DNA from: Sphingomonas sp. 37zxx | Lineage (GTDB): Bacteria > Pseudomonadota > Alphaproteobacteria > Sphingomonadales > Sphingomonadaceae | Direction: 5' to 3' | DNA: 64,000 nucleotides | NCBI RefSeq assembly: GCF_000786205.1 | Contig: NZ_JROH01000005.1 | Span: 113,945-177,944 of the forward strand | Shown here: positions 16,055 through 26,303 of the stretch, piece after piece | Layout: each line of letters begins with the position of its first letter | How positions within the stretch are numbered: position 1 is the stretch's first letter | Program-made: the position numbers and the translations under genes | Notes under the pieces: generated by a model | The model's input: only the letters and a program-made list of their open reading frames with translations | Told to the model about the DNA's origin: nothing | The model's database searches: none

Positions 16055-16833
16055 CCTTTCCACCGCTTCTGTTTGCCCTGCTCATGTGGTTTGTCGGCAC
16101 CGCTGCGGTGGTGTGGCTCGACAGCCGCGCGCACGCCACGTTCCGCACCAGCTTCCGGCTGGCCGGGCTGGCGGCACTGGCGGCAACGGTTGCGGTCTGG
16201 TGGGTAGCGGGCGATGCAAGCGCGGGCGGTGCTTATGTCAGCTTTGCCGCAGCGATCGTCATCTGGGGCTGGCATGAAATGGGGTTCCTGATGGGCTTCG
16301 TCGCCGGCCCGCGCCGCGCGCCTTGCCCACCGGGCATCACCGGCATGGCGCGGTTTCGCGCGGCGACCGGAACGGTGATCCATCACGAACTGGCGTTGGC
16401 GGCGACGGTGCTGGTGCTCTTCGCGCTGTGCTGGGGCCAGCCCAACCAGACCGCTCCGCTCACCTTCGCGCTGCTGTTCGTGTTGCGGCTTTCGGCGAAG
16501 ATCAATCTGTTCCTGGGCGTGGCAAATCTGTCGGACGAGATTTTCCCGGCGCACCTGGCCTATCTAAAGTCCTATTTCGGCAAGCGGCCGATCAACGTCT
16601 GGTATCCCGTGTCGGTGGCGCTCGGCGTCGCGCAGGTGATCTGGGCGTGGCATTTCGCGCAAGCATCAGCCGGGGGCGCGGCGATCACCGCGATGCTGCT
16701 GGTTGGCCTCGGCGCGCTCGGCGTGGTCGAGCATCTGTTTCTGGTCCTGCCACTGCGTGACGGGAAGATGTGGGTTTGGGCCTCGGCCACAAAGCCCAAA
16801 ACAACGGCGGTACGAACCGCCACACTGGATTGA
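16051..16833 (+). CDS. puhE: Photosynthetic complex assembly membrane protein PuhE (DUF3623)
   Basis: A 260-aa polytopic protein with about seven hydrophobic segments. The segment [20 protein letters not shown] and the motif [18 protein letters not shown] are typical of the family annotated as putative photosynthetic complex assembly protein 2. GTG at 16051 overlaps the acsF stop. It precedes hemA by 15 nt. Function is known only in outline: the gene is linked to puh genes and affects pigment-protein levels. Confidence 0.9.
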   Translation: MTFPPLLFALLMWFVGTAAVVWLDSRAHATFRTSFRLAGLAALAATVAVWWVAGDASAGGAYVSFAAAIVIWGWHEMGFLMGFVAGPRRAPCPPGITGMARFRAATGTVIHHELALAATVLVLFALCWGQPNQTAPLTFALLFVLRLSAKINLFLGVANLSDEIFPAHLAYLKSYFGKRPINVWYPVSVALGVAQVIWAWHFAQASAGGAAITAMLLVGLGALGVVEHLFLVLPLRDGKMWVWASATKPKTTAVRTATLD

Positions 16834-16848
16834 ACGGGGAGGTATCGC

Positions 16849-18069
16849 ATGGACTATGAAGCGTTTTTCCAGTCGGAACTGGATGTCCTGCGCGAAGACG
16901 GTCGCTATCGGGTGTTTGCCGAGCTGGAGCGCAAGGCCGGCGCTTTCCCCAACGCCACCTGCTTCAATCACGCCGGGGTCGATAAGGTCACCGTATGGTG
17001 TTCGAACGACTATCTCGGCATGGGCCAGCATCCGGCGGTACTCAGCGCGATGCACGAAACGCTCGATCGCTGCGGCGCGGGATCGGGCGGCACCCGCAAC
17101 ATATCGGGCACCACCCACGCGCATGTCGATCTCGAGCGTGAACTCGCCGATCTGCATGGCAAGGAATCGGCGCTATTGTTCACCAGCGGCTATGTTTCGA
17201 ACTGGGCAGCGCTGTCGACGCTTGCCGCGCGCATCCCCGGCTGCATCGTCTTGTCCGACGCGCTCAACCACGCCAGCATGATCGAAGGCATCCGCCACAG
17301 CCGCGCCGAATGCCACCGCTTCGCGCATAACGACCCCGAAGACCTCGACCGCCGCCTGTCGGCGATGGACCCTGCCCGCCCCAAATTGGTGGTGTTCGAA
17401 AGCGTCTATTCGATGGACGGTGACATCGCCCCGATCGAGGGAATCCTCGACGTGTGCGAACGCCACGGCGCGATGAGCTATATCGACGAAGTCCACGGCG
17501 TCGGCCTCTATGGCCCACGCGGTGGCGGCGTCGCCGAGGCGCGCGGTCTGATGGACCGGATCACCGTGATCGAGGGGACGCTGGGCAAAGCGTTCGGCGT
17601 GATGGGCGGCTATATCGCGGGTTCAGCAGCGGTCTGCGATTTCGTTCGCAGCTTCGCCAGCGGTTTCATCTTCACGACAGCGCTGCCCCCCGCGCTGGCC
17701 GCGGGTGCCGCCGCCAGCATCCGCCACCTCAAGGTTAGCCAGGTCGAGCGCGAGAAGCATCAGGAGCGGGTCGCCTATGTCCGCCGCCGCCTCGACGCGA
17801 TCGGCATCCCGACGATCGAAAACCCCAGCCACATCATCCCGGTGATGGTGGGCGATGCCAAGAAGTGCAAACGCATCAGCGACTGGCTGATGGAGCATCA
17901 CGGCATCTATGTGCAACCGATCAACTATCCAACCGTCCCGGTCGGCACCGAGCGGCTTCGCCTCACGCCCTCGCCGGTGCATTCGGACGACGATGTCGAC
18001 CGGCTGGTTCGCGGCCTGAGCGAAATCTGGTCGATGTGCGAACTGGCACGGCGCGAAATGGCGGCGTGA
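16849..18069 (+). CDS. hemA: 5-aminolevulinate synthase
   Basis: A 406-aa PLP enzyme condensing glycine and succinyl-CoA, the first tetrapyrrole step in alphaproteobacteria. Seen are the glycine-rich [20 protein letters not shown], the PLP-contacting [15 protein letters not shown] and Lys247 in [14 protein letters not shown], which forms the Schiff base. GGGGAGG precedes the ATG at 8-nt spacing. As the last gene of the bch-puh operon it ties precursor supply to bacteriochlorophyll synthesis. A second hemA elsewhere cannot be judged. Confidence 0.96.
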   Translation: MDYEAFFQSELDVLREDGRYRVFAELERKAGAFPNATCFNHAGVDKVTVWCSNDYLGMGQHPAVLSAMHETLDRCGAGSGGTRNISGTTHAHVDLERELADLHGKESALLFTSGYVSNWAALSTLAARIPGCIVLSDALNHASMIEGIRHSRAECHRFAHNDPEDLDRRLSAMDPARPKLVVFESVYSMDGDIAPIEGILDVCERHGAMSYIDEVHGVGLYGPRGGGVAEARGLMDRITVIEGTLGKAFGVMGGYIAGSAAVCDFVRSFASGFIFTTALPPALAAGAAASIRHLKVSQVEREKHQERVAYVRRRLDAIGIPTIENPSHIIPVMVGDAKKCKRISDWLMEHHGIYVQPINYPTVPVGTERLRLTPSPVHSDDDVDRLVRGLSEIWSMCELARREMAA

Positions 18070-18195
18070 CTCAAGGCAGTGGTGCCGGAGGCGATCCGAC
18101 ACCGCTCAGGCTTGGGGCGACGGCCTAGACCAAAGGCGAAACTGCGTTTTGTTAAGCGGCTGAAAGGCTCGGCGAACGCTCAAGCCAGGGCGCGG

Positions 18196-19458
18196 TTATT
18201 CCTCAAATCCCTTGCGCAACCGCCGCGCCAGGATCCACACCAGCCCCATCACCAGCGGCACCGCGCCAGCGACGATATAGGGCTTGGCTTCGGCCCCCGC
18301 CGGATAGGCGAGATAGCCGATCAGCGACACGAGATAATAGCTGATCGCCACCACTGACAGCCCCTCGACCGCCTGTTGCAGCCGCAACTGCAATTTGGTG
18401 CGCTGGTCCATCGACTCGAGCAAGTCGCGATTCTGTTTCGCCAGCGCGATGTCGATCCGGGTGCGCAGCAGCGAGCTGGTCCAGGCGGTGCGCTGCGACA
18501 AATCCTCCAGCCGGTTCGAAAAGCTGGCGCAGGTCCGCACCGCCGGCACCAATCGGCGCTCGGTAAAATCGGCCAGGGTCTGAAACCCGCGCACCGGCCC
18601 GATCCCCAGGCTCCGCAGCCGCTCCATGCTCAGCTCGGAATAGGCGCGGGTGGCACTCATCCGATAGCGCGTCTCAGCGACCAACCGGGCAAGCTCGGCA
18701 GCAACGAAGGTGAGTTCGTCGAGCAGCGAGTCGTCATTGGTGCTGCGCTCGGACACCTCATGCGTCAGCGCCGACAGCCTGGCCTCGATCGCGGTCACCT
18801 CGGGCGTCAACCGCTGCGCCATCGGCAGGCCGAGCAACGCCATGTTGCGATAATTGCCAAGCTCCTGCAATCGAACCACCAGTTGCGCCGCCTCATCGCC
18901 TTCCAACGAAATATCGTCGATCAACAACCGGCCAAAGCCGTCGGGATGCAGCATGAAATCCGACGCGATCCGCGCTTTGCCATCGGCAACGTCGCATACC
19001 ACGATCGCCGACGCATCGAACCAGGTCGACAGCGTCTCGCGCGGCGGCATCCCCGCCGCATGGCGCAGCACCGCGATCTGGGTCGCGCGGATTACTTCGC
19101 CCGGCAGGCCGATCAGGATCGATGCGGCCTCGCCATCGAACACCCCGGTGTCAAACGGGTCGTCGAACGCGCCCTCCAGGACGAGGGTGAAGCTCGCAAA
19201 CTCGGTATGCCCCTCCCACACCAAGGTGAACGGCCCGATCGGCAGCACAGCATAGCGCGAAGCCGGCGCGATGCTCAGCCCGTGGGCGGTGGCAACATCC
19301 TCGATATAGGCGCGGCTCTCGCGCGCTGCCGCACCGCCCAGCAGGGTCACGACCTGCAACAATCGGCACGGGCTGGAAAAGCGCGGCAGCCGCCGGACAT
19401 GCATTTCGGCGGAGAGGCTCGCGCGCAGCGGATGGCTGCGGTCGCTAAGGTCGTGCAT
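18196..19458 (-). CDS. DUF3422 family membrane-anchored protein
   Basis: A 420-aa protein of unknown function, recognised as DUF3422 by its N-terminal HPLRASLSAEMHVRRLPRF, a long helical middle (about 215-370) and two C-terminal membrane helices (about 362-410) followed by a basic tail. Most of the protein is expected to be cytoplasmic. It is convergent with hemA and lies 171 nt downstream of pufC on the same strand, so read-through from puf is possible. No direct link to photosynthesis is known to me. Confidence 0.8.
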   Translation of the reverse strand: MHDLSDRSHPLRASLSAEMHVRRLPRFSSPCRLLQVVTLLGGAAARESRAYIEDVATAHGLSIAPASRYAVLPIGPFTLVWEGHTEFASFTLVLEGAFDDPFDTGVFDGEAASILIGLPGEVIRATQIAVLRHAAGMPPRETLSTWFDASAIVVCDVADGKARIASDFMLHPDGFGRLLIDDISLEGDEAAQLVVRLQELGNYRNMALLGLPMAQRLTPEVTAIEARLSALTHEVSERSTNDDSLLDELTFVAAELARLVAETRYRMSATRAYSELSMERLRSLGIGPVRGFQTLADFTERRLVPAVRTCASFSNRLEDLSQRTAWTSSLLRTRIDIALAKQNRDLLESMDQRTKLQLRLQQAVEGLSVVAISYYLVSLIGYLAYPAGAEAKPYIVAGAVPLVMGLVWILARRLRKGFEE

Positions 19459-19529
19459 CGCCCCTCCGGTCCGCCCCCGGGAAGAGGCTAAGATATTCCC
19501 TGCAACGGCGTTAGCATCTTATCGCGCTC

Positions 19530-19603
19530 GTGTTGCGCTATACGAAGGACTGTATCCGCCCGCCCAAGCCGGGAAGGACAGCCAGCACCTTCAGGCGCAA
19601 CAC
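19530..19603. repeat. Long-range inverted repeat between pufC and the DUF3422 gene
   Basis: GTGTTGCGC at 19530-19538 is perfectly complementary to GCGCAACAC at 19595-19603, 56 nt apart, with a smaller ATAC/GTAT hairpin nested just inside the left arm. It lies 26 nt below the pufC stop in the transcript direction. It could be a 3' structure of the puf mRNA or a leader of the next gene. There is no T-run, so it is not a classical terminator. Confidence 0.4.
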
Positions 19604-19629
19604 GAACCGCAACCGGATCGATGCAACCC

Positions 19630-20778
19630 TTATCGCGCCACCGGCGCACTGGATTGATCGGCCACAGGGCTGGCAGTTACCGCCTCGGTCGAAGCAACCG
19701 CCGGAGTCATTACGGCCTGGCCAGCAACGCCGCCGCCATTCTTGGCAACGGCCACCGGTCCTGACGGCCCACGCAAGGTCGGCGACCGCGCGATCATGCT
19801 CACCCCGCCCAGCGGCTTTTGCAGGCCCTGATGGCAAGTCATGCAGTTCACCTTATACGGATCGCCCTGCGGTCCCTTGCGGTTGGCGGGGAAGATCGGC
19901 GTCAGCGGCGTGATATGGGCATCATTGATACTGCCGACCATCCGAATACCGTACCAGGCCGTAACCCGCTGTGGACGGCTGATATTCCAGGAACTGAGCG
20001 ACTGCGAATTATGGCAGAAGGTGCAATTTACCCCAAGCGAGGTGGATAGGTGCATCATGAAGCCGTAACTGGCCTCTGCTTCCTTTGTCGACTTGCCCAT
20101 GCCCTCGCCATAGGCGGGGTAGATCGTCTTGCCCGCCACCCGCGAATTGCCCTTGCCCGTCAGATACATCGAAAACGGATCATTGGGCAGCGAGGAATAG
20201 GCGACTGCCGGGCTTGGCGTATTTTGCCCGCGCTTGTTGCCCAAAATCGAATTGGGATTGGCCGCGCCAGGTTCCGCCGCCCAAACATACTCGGGCACCG
20301 CATTGCCGCGATGGCAAGTGTAACAGGTAACGCCAGTCTGCTGGACGTGGCTCGACCATTTCGAGTTCACTTCCTGCGTCATCAACAGCATCTGGCGCGC
20401 GACCAGCTTGGTATAGACTTCATCGGAAGCCATGTTGGCGGGGTTGTGGCAATAATTGCACCCCTGTTCTGGCGGCGCGATCCACTGCGTGATCTGCGCC
20501 ATCAAATGGTTGAACCGCTCGGCAGACACATTGCCCAGCACCTGGACGTTTTCATACACCTCGCTTGCCTTTGGCCCGGTGTCGGGCGGCAGCGGATAGG
20601 GATCGTCCGGGATCGGCACCTGTTCCTTGATGTTGGTCACGTCGGTGATCTGCGCCATGGCGGTGCCGCGAAAGCCGGTCTGGACCACTTTTTTAGGCCC
20701 GAGATCACAGCCGGAAAGCATGATCGCCGCGCCGGCCACGCCGGCGCATAGGGCGAAGGGACGATGGCGCATACTCAT
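19630..20778 (-). CDS. pufC: Tetrahaem reaction-centre cytochrome c subunit PufC
   Basis: A 382-aa periplasmic lipoprotein that re-reduces the special pair. It has a signal peptide with lipobox MLSGC (Cys24) and four CxxCH haem motifs: CNYCH, CYTCH, CTFCH and CMTCH. The length is family-typical, with a 60-residue low-complexity alanine/valine-rich tail. The ATG at 20778 overlaps the pufM stop (ATGA). Haem attachment needs the Ccm system, part of which is encoded at 36710-41553. Confidence 0.96.
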   Translation of the reverse strand: MSMRHRPFALCAGVAGAAIMLSGCDLGPKKVVQTGFRGTAMAQITDVTNIKEQVPIPDDPYPLPPDTGPKASEVYENVQVLGNVSAERFNHLMAQITQWIAPPEQGCNYCHNPANMASDEVYTKLVARQMLLMTQEVNSKWSSHVQQTGVTCYTCHRGNAVPEYVWAAEPGAANPNSILGNKRGQNTPSPAVAYSSLPNDPFSMYLTGKGNSRVAGKTIYPAYGEGMGKSTKEAEASYGFMMHLSTSLGVNCTFCHNSQSLSSWNISRPQRVTAWYGIRMVGSINDAHITPLTPIFPANRKGPQGDPYKVNCMTCHQGLQKPLGGVSMIARSPTLRGPSGPVAVAKNGGGVAGQAVMTPAVASTEAVTASPVADQSSAPVAR

Positions 20779-21746
20779 TGCGGTGCTCCCGAAAGTGAGG
20801 GATCGACCACGCCGGTGCCGGGATAGGCAGGCGCATAGCCATGCTGGATGGCCCATAGATACCAGTTATCAACCACCGTACCCGTCAGCAAGATGCCGAT
20901 ACCCCCGGTGATCGTCGTCAGCACCGCGAACCACCATGCCCAGCGATGGATCGATTCCATCGTGGCGTTGAAGCCCATCGTCCAGCGCCAGAACAAGCCG
21001 GCACGTTCGGATGCAGTACCGCGATCGGTGATCTGTTCAATCTCGCGCTCGCCGCCATAGCGGCCCACCGCCAGGATGGTCGCACCATGCATGGCGAACA
21101 ACAGCGTCGATCCGTAGAGGAACACGATCGAAAGCGCATGAAATGGATTATAGAACAGATTGCCGTACCGAATGGAGAAAGCGGCGGTCCAATCGAGATG
21201 AGGGAAGATGCCGAACGGCACCGCCTCAGCCCAGCTGCCCATCAGCATCGGGCGGATGAAGCCCAGCACCAGCATCAGCCAGATCGCGCTAAGGAAAGCC
21301 CAGGCGACATGCGTTCCCATGCCAAGCGCCTTGGCACGCCGGTAGGTCCGAACGCACCACAACAGCACGCTGGTGGTCATCAGCAGCCCCGCAAGGATCC
21401 ACCAGCCACCCTGCGCCAGCGGCACGAACGGGCTGAAGCCCCATTCCGGCCCTGGCGGCTCGAGCGCCAGCCAGAATAATTGGCGGGCGAACTGCACCGG
21501 GTCCCAGTTGACCGAAGCCCACATGTTCAGGCCGATGATCTCAAAGGCCAGGAAACCGCAGATCAGCGATGCCATGCCCAATGGTCCCAGATAGATCGGG
21601 CCAAGCTGGGCGTTGCCGAACTTGCCCATCCAATAGGAGTAGCTACCCAGTCCGGTGCGGCCAAAGGTAGCATCGTGCATCGGTGGGCCCATTTCGGGCG
21701 CTGCGCGAAGCTGTACCTGGGTGAAGAGATTCTGATAGCGTGCCAT
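20775..21746 (-). CDS. pufM: Photosynthetic reaction centre M subunit
   Basis: A 323-aa protein with five membrane helices. The segment [24 protein letters not shown] contributes ligand histidines for the special pair and the iron (about residues 200-225). The start [12 protein letters not shown] is preferred because GGAGAAACGAC precedes it; an upstream in-frame extension lacks homology. pufL lies 11 nt upstream. The C-terminus ...[16 protein letters not shown] has no PufX-like gene after it; pufC follows. Confidence 0.97.
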   Translation of the reverse strand: MARYQNLFTQVQLRAAPEMGPPMHDATFGRTGLGSYSYWMGKFGNAQLGPIYLGPLGMASLICGFLAFEIIGLNMWASVNWDPVQFARQLFWLALEPPGPEWGFSPFVPLAQGGWWILAGLLMTTSVLLWCVRTYRRAKALGMGTHVAWAFLSAIWLMLVLGFIRPMLMGSWAEAVPFGIFPHLDWTAAFSIRYGNLFYNPFHALSIVFLYGSTLLFAMHGATILAVGRYGGEREIEQITDRGTASERAGLFWRWTMGFNATMESIHRWAWWFAVLTTITGGIGILLTGTVVDNWYLWAIQHGYAPAYPGTGVVDPSLSGAPQ

Positions 21747-21757
21747 GTCGTTTCTCC

Positions 21758-22597
21758 TCAGCTCCAGATCGGCAGGTCGAGCCACCACGTCCACCATTCG
21801 GGCCAGCCGCGTGTCCACAATGGTCCCGAGATGATGATGCAGACCGCGCTCCAGAACCCTGCCGACAGCGCCAGGAACAGGCCGACGCGGTGGATCCCAA
21901 GTGTACCGACCGAATAGCCGATCGTGTCGCGGAAGAAGCTGTCCTCATATTCGGGCGATTTCACCTCGCCCAATGTCCCGTCGCGATTGCGTGCCGGGTT
22001 TACCGCCGACAACACCAGTGCCCCGTGGAGCGAAAGCGCCAGGGTGGTGGTGAAGAAGAAGGTCACCGCCAGCATGTGCGCGGGGTTATAATGGAAGTGT
22101 AGATACTGGTATCCGGTGTTCGACACCCAATCGAGATGGCTGAAGATGCCATAAGGGAAACCATGTCCCCAGGCGCCCAGCCAGACCGGGCGGATCACTA
22201 CCAGGCTGATATAGGCAAAGATCGCGACGCCAAAGGCGACCGGCACATGATAGCCCATACCAAGCTTGCGACAGATTTCGACCTCGCGCAGTGCCCAGGA
22301 CACGAACGCCCCGATCGCGCAGACGGTGATGATCTGCCAGAAGCCGCCCTCGCGCAGCGGCGCAAGCGACAGGCCATAGCTGAGGTCAGGCGGCTCGATC
22401 GATATCAGCCACGGGTTCCACGTCGGCCCGAGCGATGCGTCGTAAAAGATCAACAAGGTGCCGAGCGCCGCGAAAAACGCGGTCGTCACCCCGAAAAAGC
22501 CGACATAGAATGGCCCGACCCAAAAGTCGAACAGGTCGCCGCCAAGCAGCGTCCCCCCGCGCACGCGGTATTTCCGCTCGAAACTAAGCAGCGCCAT
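21758..22597 (-). CDS. pufL: Photosynthetic reaction centre L subunit
   Basis: A 279-aa protein with five membrane helices, starting [15 protein letters not shown] as in other PufL proteins. Histidines in [24 protein letters not shown] bind the special-pair bacteriochlorophyll and non-haem iron. GAGGAATGGCTC precedes the ATG. It is separated from pufA by 142 nt containing two stem-loops that probably set the ratio of LH1 to reaction-centre mRNA. Confidence 0.97.
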   Translation of the reverse strand: MALLSFERKYRVRGGTLLGGDLFDFWVGPFYVGFFGVTTAFFAALGTLLIFYDASLGPTWNPWLISIEPPDLSYGLSLAPLREGGFWQIITVCAIGAFVSWALREVEICRKLGMGYHVPVAFGVAIFAYISLVVIRPVWLGAWGHGFPYGIFSHLDWVSNTGYQYLHFHYNPAHMLAVTFFFTTTLALSLHGALVLSAVNPARNRDGTLGEVKSPEYEDSFFRDTIGYSVGTLGIHRVGLFLALSAGFWSAVCIIISGPLWTRGWPEWWTWWLDLPIWS

Positions 22598-22661
22598 GAG
22601 CCATTCCTCCCGCGCGCGGGCAATCGTCCCGGCGTCGTTGCGGTTTCAGTAATTGGTGGGT

Positions 22662-22696
22662 GGCGAGTTCACGTCCCTGAAGGACGCGACCTCGCC
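22662..22696 (-). promoter_or_regulatory. Intercistronic stem-loop between pufA and pufL
   Basis: GGCGAG (22662-22667) pairs with CTCGCC (22691-22696), and the stem continues inward through CGTCC/GGACG with two mismatches to a 5-nt loop. In Rhodobacter, hairpins at this spot protect the pufBA mRNA 3' end and give excess LH1 message; the same role is inferred here. Confidence 0.6.
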
Positions 22697-22704
22697 TGCC
22701 CTGC

Positions 22705-22729
22705 CCCGCGCGCCGGGATGGCACGCGGG
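22705..22729 (-). promoter_or_regulatory. Stem-loop just after the pufA stop
   Basis: CCCGCG (22705-22710) pairs with CGCGGG (22724-22729), with further GC pairs possible inside. It begins 10 nt below the pufA stop codon. No T-run follows on the transcript, so it looks like an mRNA-stability element rather than a terminator. Confidence 0.5.
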
Positions 22730-22739
22730 ATATTCGACA

Positions 22740-22922
22740 TCAGCTACCCGGAGCAGCAGCCGGCGCGCTCATCGCGGCGGGTGTGTTCTTGGGGCCGTCA
22801 AGCCAGTTGAACCGGTCGGTGCTGAGCAAGATGAAATGAATCACGATCGCCAACACGAACAGGAAGATGAACAACGCGACGAGTGTGCGCCGCGGATCGA
22901 AGATCAGCCAGGTTCTCCACAT
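22740..22922 (-). CDS. pufA: Light-harvesting complex 1 alpha polypeptide
   Basis: A 60-aa protein with the LH1-alpha pattern: N-terminal [12 protein letters not shown], a single membrane helix and the bacteriochlorophyll-binding His29 in [17 protein letters not shown]. The C-terminus is alanine/proline rich. AAGGAG lies 8 nt before the ATG. It is 12 nt downstream of pufB. Confidence 0.95.
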   Translation of the reverse strand: MWRTWLIFDPRRTLVALFIFLFVLAIVIHFILLSTDRFNWLDGPKNTPAAMSAPAAAPGS

Positions 22923-22934
22923 GACGGACGCTCC

Positions 22935-23168
22935 TTATGCCAAGAGGGCGGTAAACGTGGCTTGCGCCACTGCGACGCCATCGCTCAGCGCGGCATAGCC
23001 GTTGGGACCGGGGAACCAGGGCCGCCAGCTCCACAACAGGAAGTGCGCGATGATCGCCACGATGGTGAAGCCGATGAAGCTTGCGAGGAAGAGTTTATGA
23101 AACTCTTTGGCTTCTTCGGGGGTCAGGTAGGTTCCTGGCCCCATCCTTTCGTCTCTGATGTCACTCAT
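22935..23168 (-). CDS. pufB: Light-harvesting complex 1 beta polypeptide
   Basis: A 77-aa protein with the LH1-beta pattern: TPEEAKEFHKLF (His24), a membrane helix, His42 as the bacteriochlorophyll ligand and WSWRPWFPG. After WFPG it carries 23 further residues (PNGYAALSDGVAVAQATFTA and three more), longer than many LH1-beta chains. The start at 23168 has GGAG 9 nt upstream and overlaps the stop of the preceding 48-codon ORF (ATGA); Met upstream at 23183 is an alternative. Confidence 0.95.
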   Translation of the reverse strand: MSDIRDERMGPGTYLTPEEAKEFHKLFLASFIGFTIVAIIAHFLLWSWRPWFPGPNGYAALSDGVAVAQATFTALLA

Positions 23169-23311
23169 GTCTGTCGTCTCCATGTTTCCCGACAAGGACG
23201 GGAGCCCGGAACTAGCTCCCAGGCGGTATCGCGGTCGGGCAAACCCGGCAGCGATGGGGTTGCCGCGAAGAACCCGGTCGGGAACTCGCGGAAAAGGATG
23301 CGGGGGGTCAT
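23165..23311 (-). CDS. 48-aa ORF bridging bchZ and pufB (pufQ position)
   Basis: The frame starts at an ATG overlapping the bchZ stop (ATGA) and ends at a TGA overlapping the pufB start (ATGA), so the ribosome could pass through without a gap. The product begins [20 protein letters not shown] and ends CRETWRRQT. It has no membrane helix and does not resemble PufQ, which occupies this position in Rhodobacter. It could be a coupling peptide or a chance frame over the puf leader. Codon use is similar to its neighbours, with GC at most third positions. Confidence 0.45.
   Translation of the reverse strand: MTPRILFREFPTGFFAATPSLPGLPDRDTAWELVPGSRPCRETWRRQT
23200..23220 (-). promoter_or_regulatory. 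Stem-loop upstream of pufB
   Basis: GGGAGC (23200-23205) pairs perfectly with GCTCCC (23215-23220) around a 9-nt loop, 32 nt upstream of the pufB start. It may protect the 5' end of processed puf mRNA, as 5' hairpins do in Rhodobacter, or modulate coupling from the 48-codon ORF. Role inferred. Confidence 0.4.
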
Positions 23312-24750
23312 CGCGGCTGGCCCTGTGCCAGCGCGTCGGCCAACCGGCGCTCGGTAACCTGTGCTTCGCCGGAGCGGCGCGCGGCGCGCTCGGCGGCGTC
23401 GCGGATTCGCTTGGCGGCGGAAATCCGCACCAGCACCGGCTCGCGCTCGACTGCTGCGTCGAGCCCGGCCTTGGCGGCGTCGTCCCAGCTTATCTCGGCC
23501 TGATCGCGCGCCGGCGTGGCCTCGACCGCGTCGAGCTGCCCGGCCAGCGGCAGGATGTTGAACAGCGCATCGAACAGCGCGTTGCACACTTCCTGCACCA
23601 GATAGGTCGCGCCCGAATAGCCCATGAACGGCGTTCCGGTGTGGCGGCGGATCACCGCGCCGGGGAAGCTAGCCGGGATATACATCCCGCGCCCGCCGGC
23701 CTCGGCCATGTACATCCGCTCGTTGAAGCTGCCGAACAGCACCAAGGGCGGATTGTCGCGGATCGAATCCTTGATCGCGTGATTATCGGGCTTCACCCCG
23801 GCCCCGCGCGAATAAGCGAAGGTGCAGGGCAACCCACAGTCACCTTCCAGGAAATTGCGGATGCCCCGCGCGTAAGTGTCGGTCGCGACGATGCCGAAGC
23901 TGGCGGTGCCGAAGAAATCCTGAGTCACCGACCGCCACAGATCCCACAGCGGCTTGATCGTCGTATGCTTCTCGCGCTCGATGAACGGTTCGGGGTCTAG
24001 CCCAAGCAACTCGCCCAGCTTGCGCAGGAACAAGGTGGTGCTTTCCAGCCCGATCGGCGCTTGCAGGAACGGGCGTTCGAGCGTCTCGCACAGCCCGCGA
24101 CCGAATTCGCGGTACATGCAGACATTCACTTCGGCCTCGGCCAGCCGGCGGACATCGGCAAGATGGCTGCCCAGCGGAAACGCCATGCCGACATCGGCCC
24201 CGATCCCTTCGATCAGTCGCCGGATTTCGGCAAGGTCAGAGGGCATGTTGAACGTGCCGTACATCGGCCCGATGATATTGACCTTGGGTCGCGCGCCTTC
24301 CTTGCGGCGCGCGGGCGGCACTTTCTTCGGGCCGAACTGCGTCCACAGCCAGGTCAGCGCCCGATCGGCGGCCTGCCATTGATCCTCGTCGATGGTGCGC
24401 GGCAGGAAACGGACGATGTTGGTGCCCTCAGGCGTCACCCCGCCGCCGATCATCTCGGCGATCGATCCGGTCACCACCACGGCGGGCAGATCGGGATCGA
24501 GCGTCTTCCACGCCCGCCGCATCGCGCCTTCGGTGCCGTCGCGGCCTAATTCCTGTTCGGACAGGCCAGTAACGGTGATCGGCAATTCATGCGGCGGCAG
24601 CGCGTCGGTATAATGCAATACCGAGGTAACCGGCAGATTCTCGCAGCCTACGGGGCCGTCGATGATGACCTGCAGCCCCTTGATCGCGGTAAAGGCATAG
24701 ACCGCGCCCCAATAACCGCCGGCGCGATCATGATCGATGATGAGCGTCAT
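23308..24750 (-). CDS. bchZ: Chlorophyllide reductase subunit Z
   Basis: A 480-aa NifK-like subunit of chlorophyllide a reductase (COR), which with BchY and BchX reduces ring B to give the bacteriochlorin. The start [20 protein letters not shown] is the conserved BchZ N-terminus, and [16 protein letters not shown] contributes the cluster cysteine. The ATG overlaps the bchY stop. Full length. Confidence 0.97.
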   Translation of the reverse strand: MTLIIDHDRAGGYWGAVYAFTAIKGLQVIIDGPVGCENLPVTSVLHYTDALPPHELPITVTGLSEQELGRDGTEGAMRRAWKTLDPDLPAVVVTGSIAEMIGGGVTPEGTNIVRFLPRTIDEDQWQAADRALTWLWTQFGPKKVPPARRKEGARPKVNIIGPMYGTFNMPSDLAEIRRLIEGIGADVGMAFPLGSHLADVRRLAEAEVNVCMYREFGRGLCETLERPFLQAPIGLESTTLFLRKLGELLGLDPEPFIEREKHTTIKPLWDLWRSVTQDFFGTASFGIVATDTYARGIRNFLEGDCGLPCTFAYSRGAGVKPDNHAIKDSIRDNPPLVLFGSFNERMYMAEAGGRGMYIPASFPGAVIRRHTGTPFMGYSGATYLVQEVCNALFDALFNILPLAGQLDAVEATPARDQAEISWDDAAKAGLDAAVEREPVLVRISAAKRIRDAAERAARRSGEAQVTERRLADALAQGQPR

Positions 24751-26303
24751 ACGCCCACCGCCTCGGCAGCCTTCGCCGCCGCAATCCTGCGCGCTGCGAA
24801 CTTCGCCTTGAATTCGGGCCGGTCGACCGGCGTGGTTTCCCACACTCCGGCACTTGGTCCTGCGCCCACGCCCTCGAAGAACGCGGTCATCCGCTCGAAG
24901 CGATCGCGATTGGCCATAGCGGCGTTCACCACCATCGCCAGGCTCCCCGCTCCCGCCGGTCCCATCAACGGCCGCGCCGAGATGAGGTTGGTGAAATAGA
25001 GCGCCGGGATCGACAGCGACTTGGCGTGCTGCACCACCGGTGTCGTGCCGATCGCCAGATCGGGGCCGAATTCATGCACCGCCGCAATGTCCTGCTCCAG
25101 GCTGGCGCGGAACTGGATTCGCACGCTCCTGGCTTCGAGCCATTCGCGATCGGGATCGGACCAGCGCGTGCGCGGGCACGCGGTGCCGACATAGGGCACG
25201 TCGGCCCCGCTTTCGATCAGCAGCCGCGCGACCAGCAACTCCGAGCCTTCATAGCCCGAAACCGTGATCCGGCCTTTGATGGGTCGGGCGGCGAGCGCGG
25301 CGCGGATGGCGGGGACGAAGCGGTTCTTTGCCGCATCCACCCTGGTTTGCGCGATACCGCAGGCCTGCCCGATCGCGTCGAGCCACGCCGCCGTCCCTTC
25401 GGCGCCCACCGGGGCCGAACCGATTACCTGCCGCCCGGCGGCTTCGAACTCGCGAACGCTGGCGGTATAGAAAGGATGGATCGCCGCGACCGCCGCGCAA
25501 TCGAGCGCCGAATACAGCTCGCGCCATTCGCGCGTCGGCACCACCGGCCCGGCGGCAAGCCCCAACGGCTCGAGCATCTGGCCGATCCCCGGAGGATCGG
25601 CGGGGAACATTTCGCCCAGCAGCGTGATCGTCGGCTTGGCGGCGCGATCGCGCGGTGCCGCGACAGGGCCGGCCTCGGCCTCTTTGCGCGCATAATTGAG
25701 CATCGCGCCGGCGAGCACGTCCTTGGCCTCGGCATGCGTCGGCACCCCGAACCCCGGCACATCGATACCGATCACCCGCACGCCGTTGATAGCGTCGGGC
25801 AGCAATTGCAGCGGCACGCCGCTGGCAGTGGGCACACACAAATTGGTGACGACGATGGTGTCGTACAGCGCCGGATCGGCGAGCTGATGCACCGCGTCGC
25901 GAATATCCTCGAACAGCTTGCCGGTGACGAGCGTTTCCGAGCTGAACGGCACATAGCCGACGCTGCGCTTTGCCCCATAGAAATGGCTGGTGAAGGTCAG
26001 GCCATAGACGCAGCACGCAGAGCCCGACAGGATCGTCGCGGTACGCCGCATCCGAAGACCGACGCGAAGCGAGCCAAAGGCGGGGCACATCGACTGCGGC
26101 TGATCGTGCGGGCCGGCGCTGCGATCGACCGGATAATCGGCGGCATAGCGATCGAGAATGTCGGACTTGCCCGCGCCGATCGCAGCCGCCCGAAGCGTGT
26201 CGCCCGAAGCGCAGCCGCCCTCGGCAACGACGATACGGTCGCGGCTTCTGACATCGCCTCCCGCAACGGGAGTGGCCACCGGAAGGGCCACGTCAGACCG
26301 CAT
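24747..26303 (-). CDS. bchY: Chlorophyllide reductase subunit Y
   Basis: A 518-aa NifD-like COR subunit. Cysteines in [29 protein letters not shown] and [19 protein letters not shown] match BchY cluster-binding positions. The ATG at 26303 lies 11 nt inside bchX, with TTGAGG 9 nt upstream; a GTG at 26318 is possible but less likely. It ends overlapping bchZ. Confidence 0.96.
   Translation of the reverse strand: MRSDVALPVATPVAGGDVRSRDRIVVAEGGCASGDTLRAAAIGAGKSDILDRYAADYPVDRSAGPHDQPQSMCPAFGSLRVGLRMRRTATILSGSACCVYGLTFTSHFYGAKRSVGYVPFSSETLVTGKLFEDIRDAVHQLADPALYDTIVVTNLCVPTASGVPLQLLPDAINGVRVIGIDVPGFGVPTHAEAKDVLAGAMLNYARKEAEAGPVAAPRDRAAKPTITLLGEMFPADPPGIGQMLEPLGLAAGPVVPTREWRELYSALDCAAVAAIHPFYTASVREFEAAGRQVIGSAPVGAEGTAAWLDAIGQACGIAQTRVDAAKNRFVPAIRAALAARPIKGRITVSGYEGSELLVARLLIESGADVPYVGTACPRTRWSDPDREWLEARSVRIQFRASLEQDIAAVHEFGPDLAIGTTPVVQHAKSLSIPALYFTNLISARPLMGPAGAGSLAMVVNAAMANRDRFERMTAFFEGVGAGPSAGVWETTPVDRPEFKAKFAARRIAAAKAAEAVGV

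Noticed and set aside
18070..18195. Terminator between convergent hemA and the DUF3422 gene
   Set aside because: No stem of convincing length or T-run is present in the 126-nt gap.
23165..23311. The 48-codon ORF as pufQ
   Set aside because: PufQ is longer and has a hydrophobic helix; this product has neither, so the name was not used.
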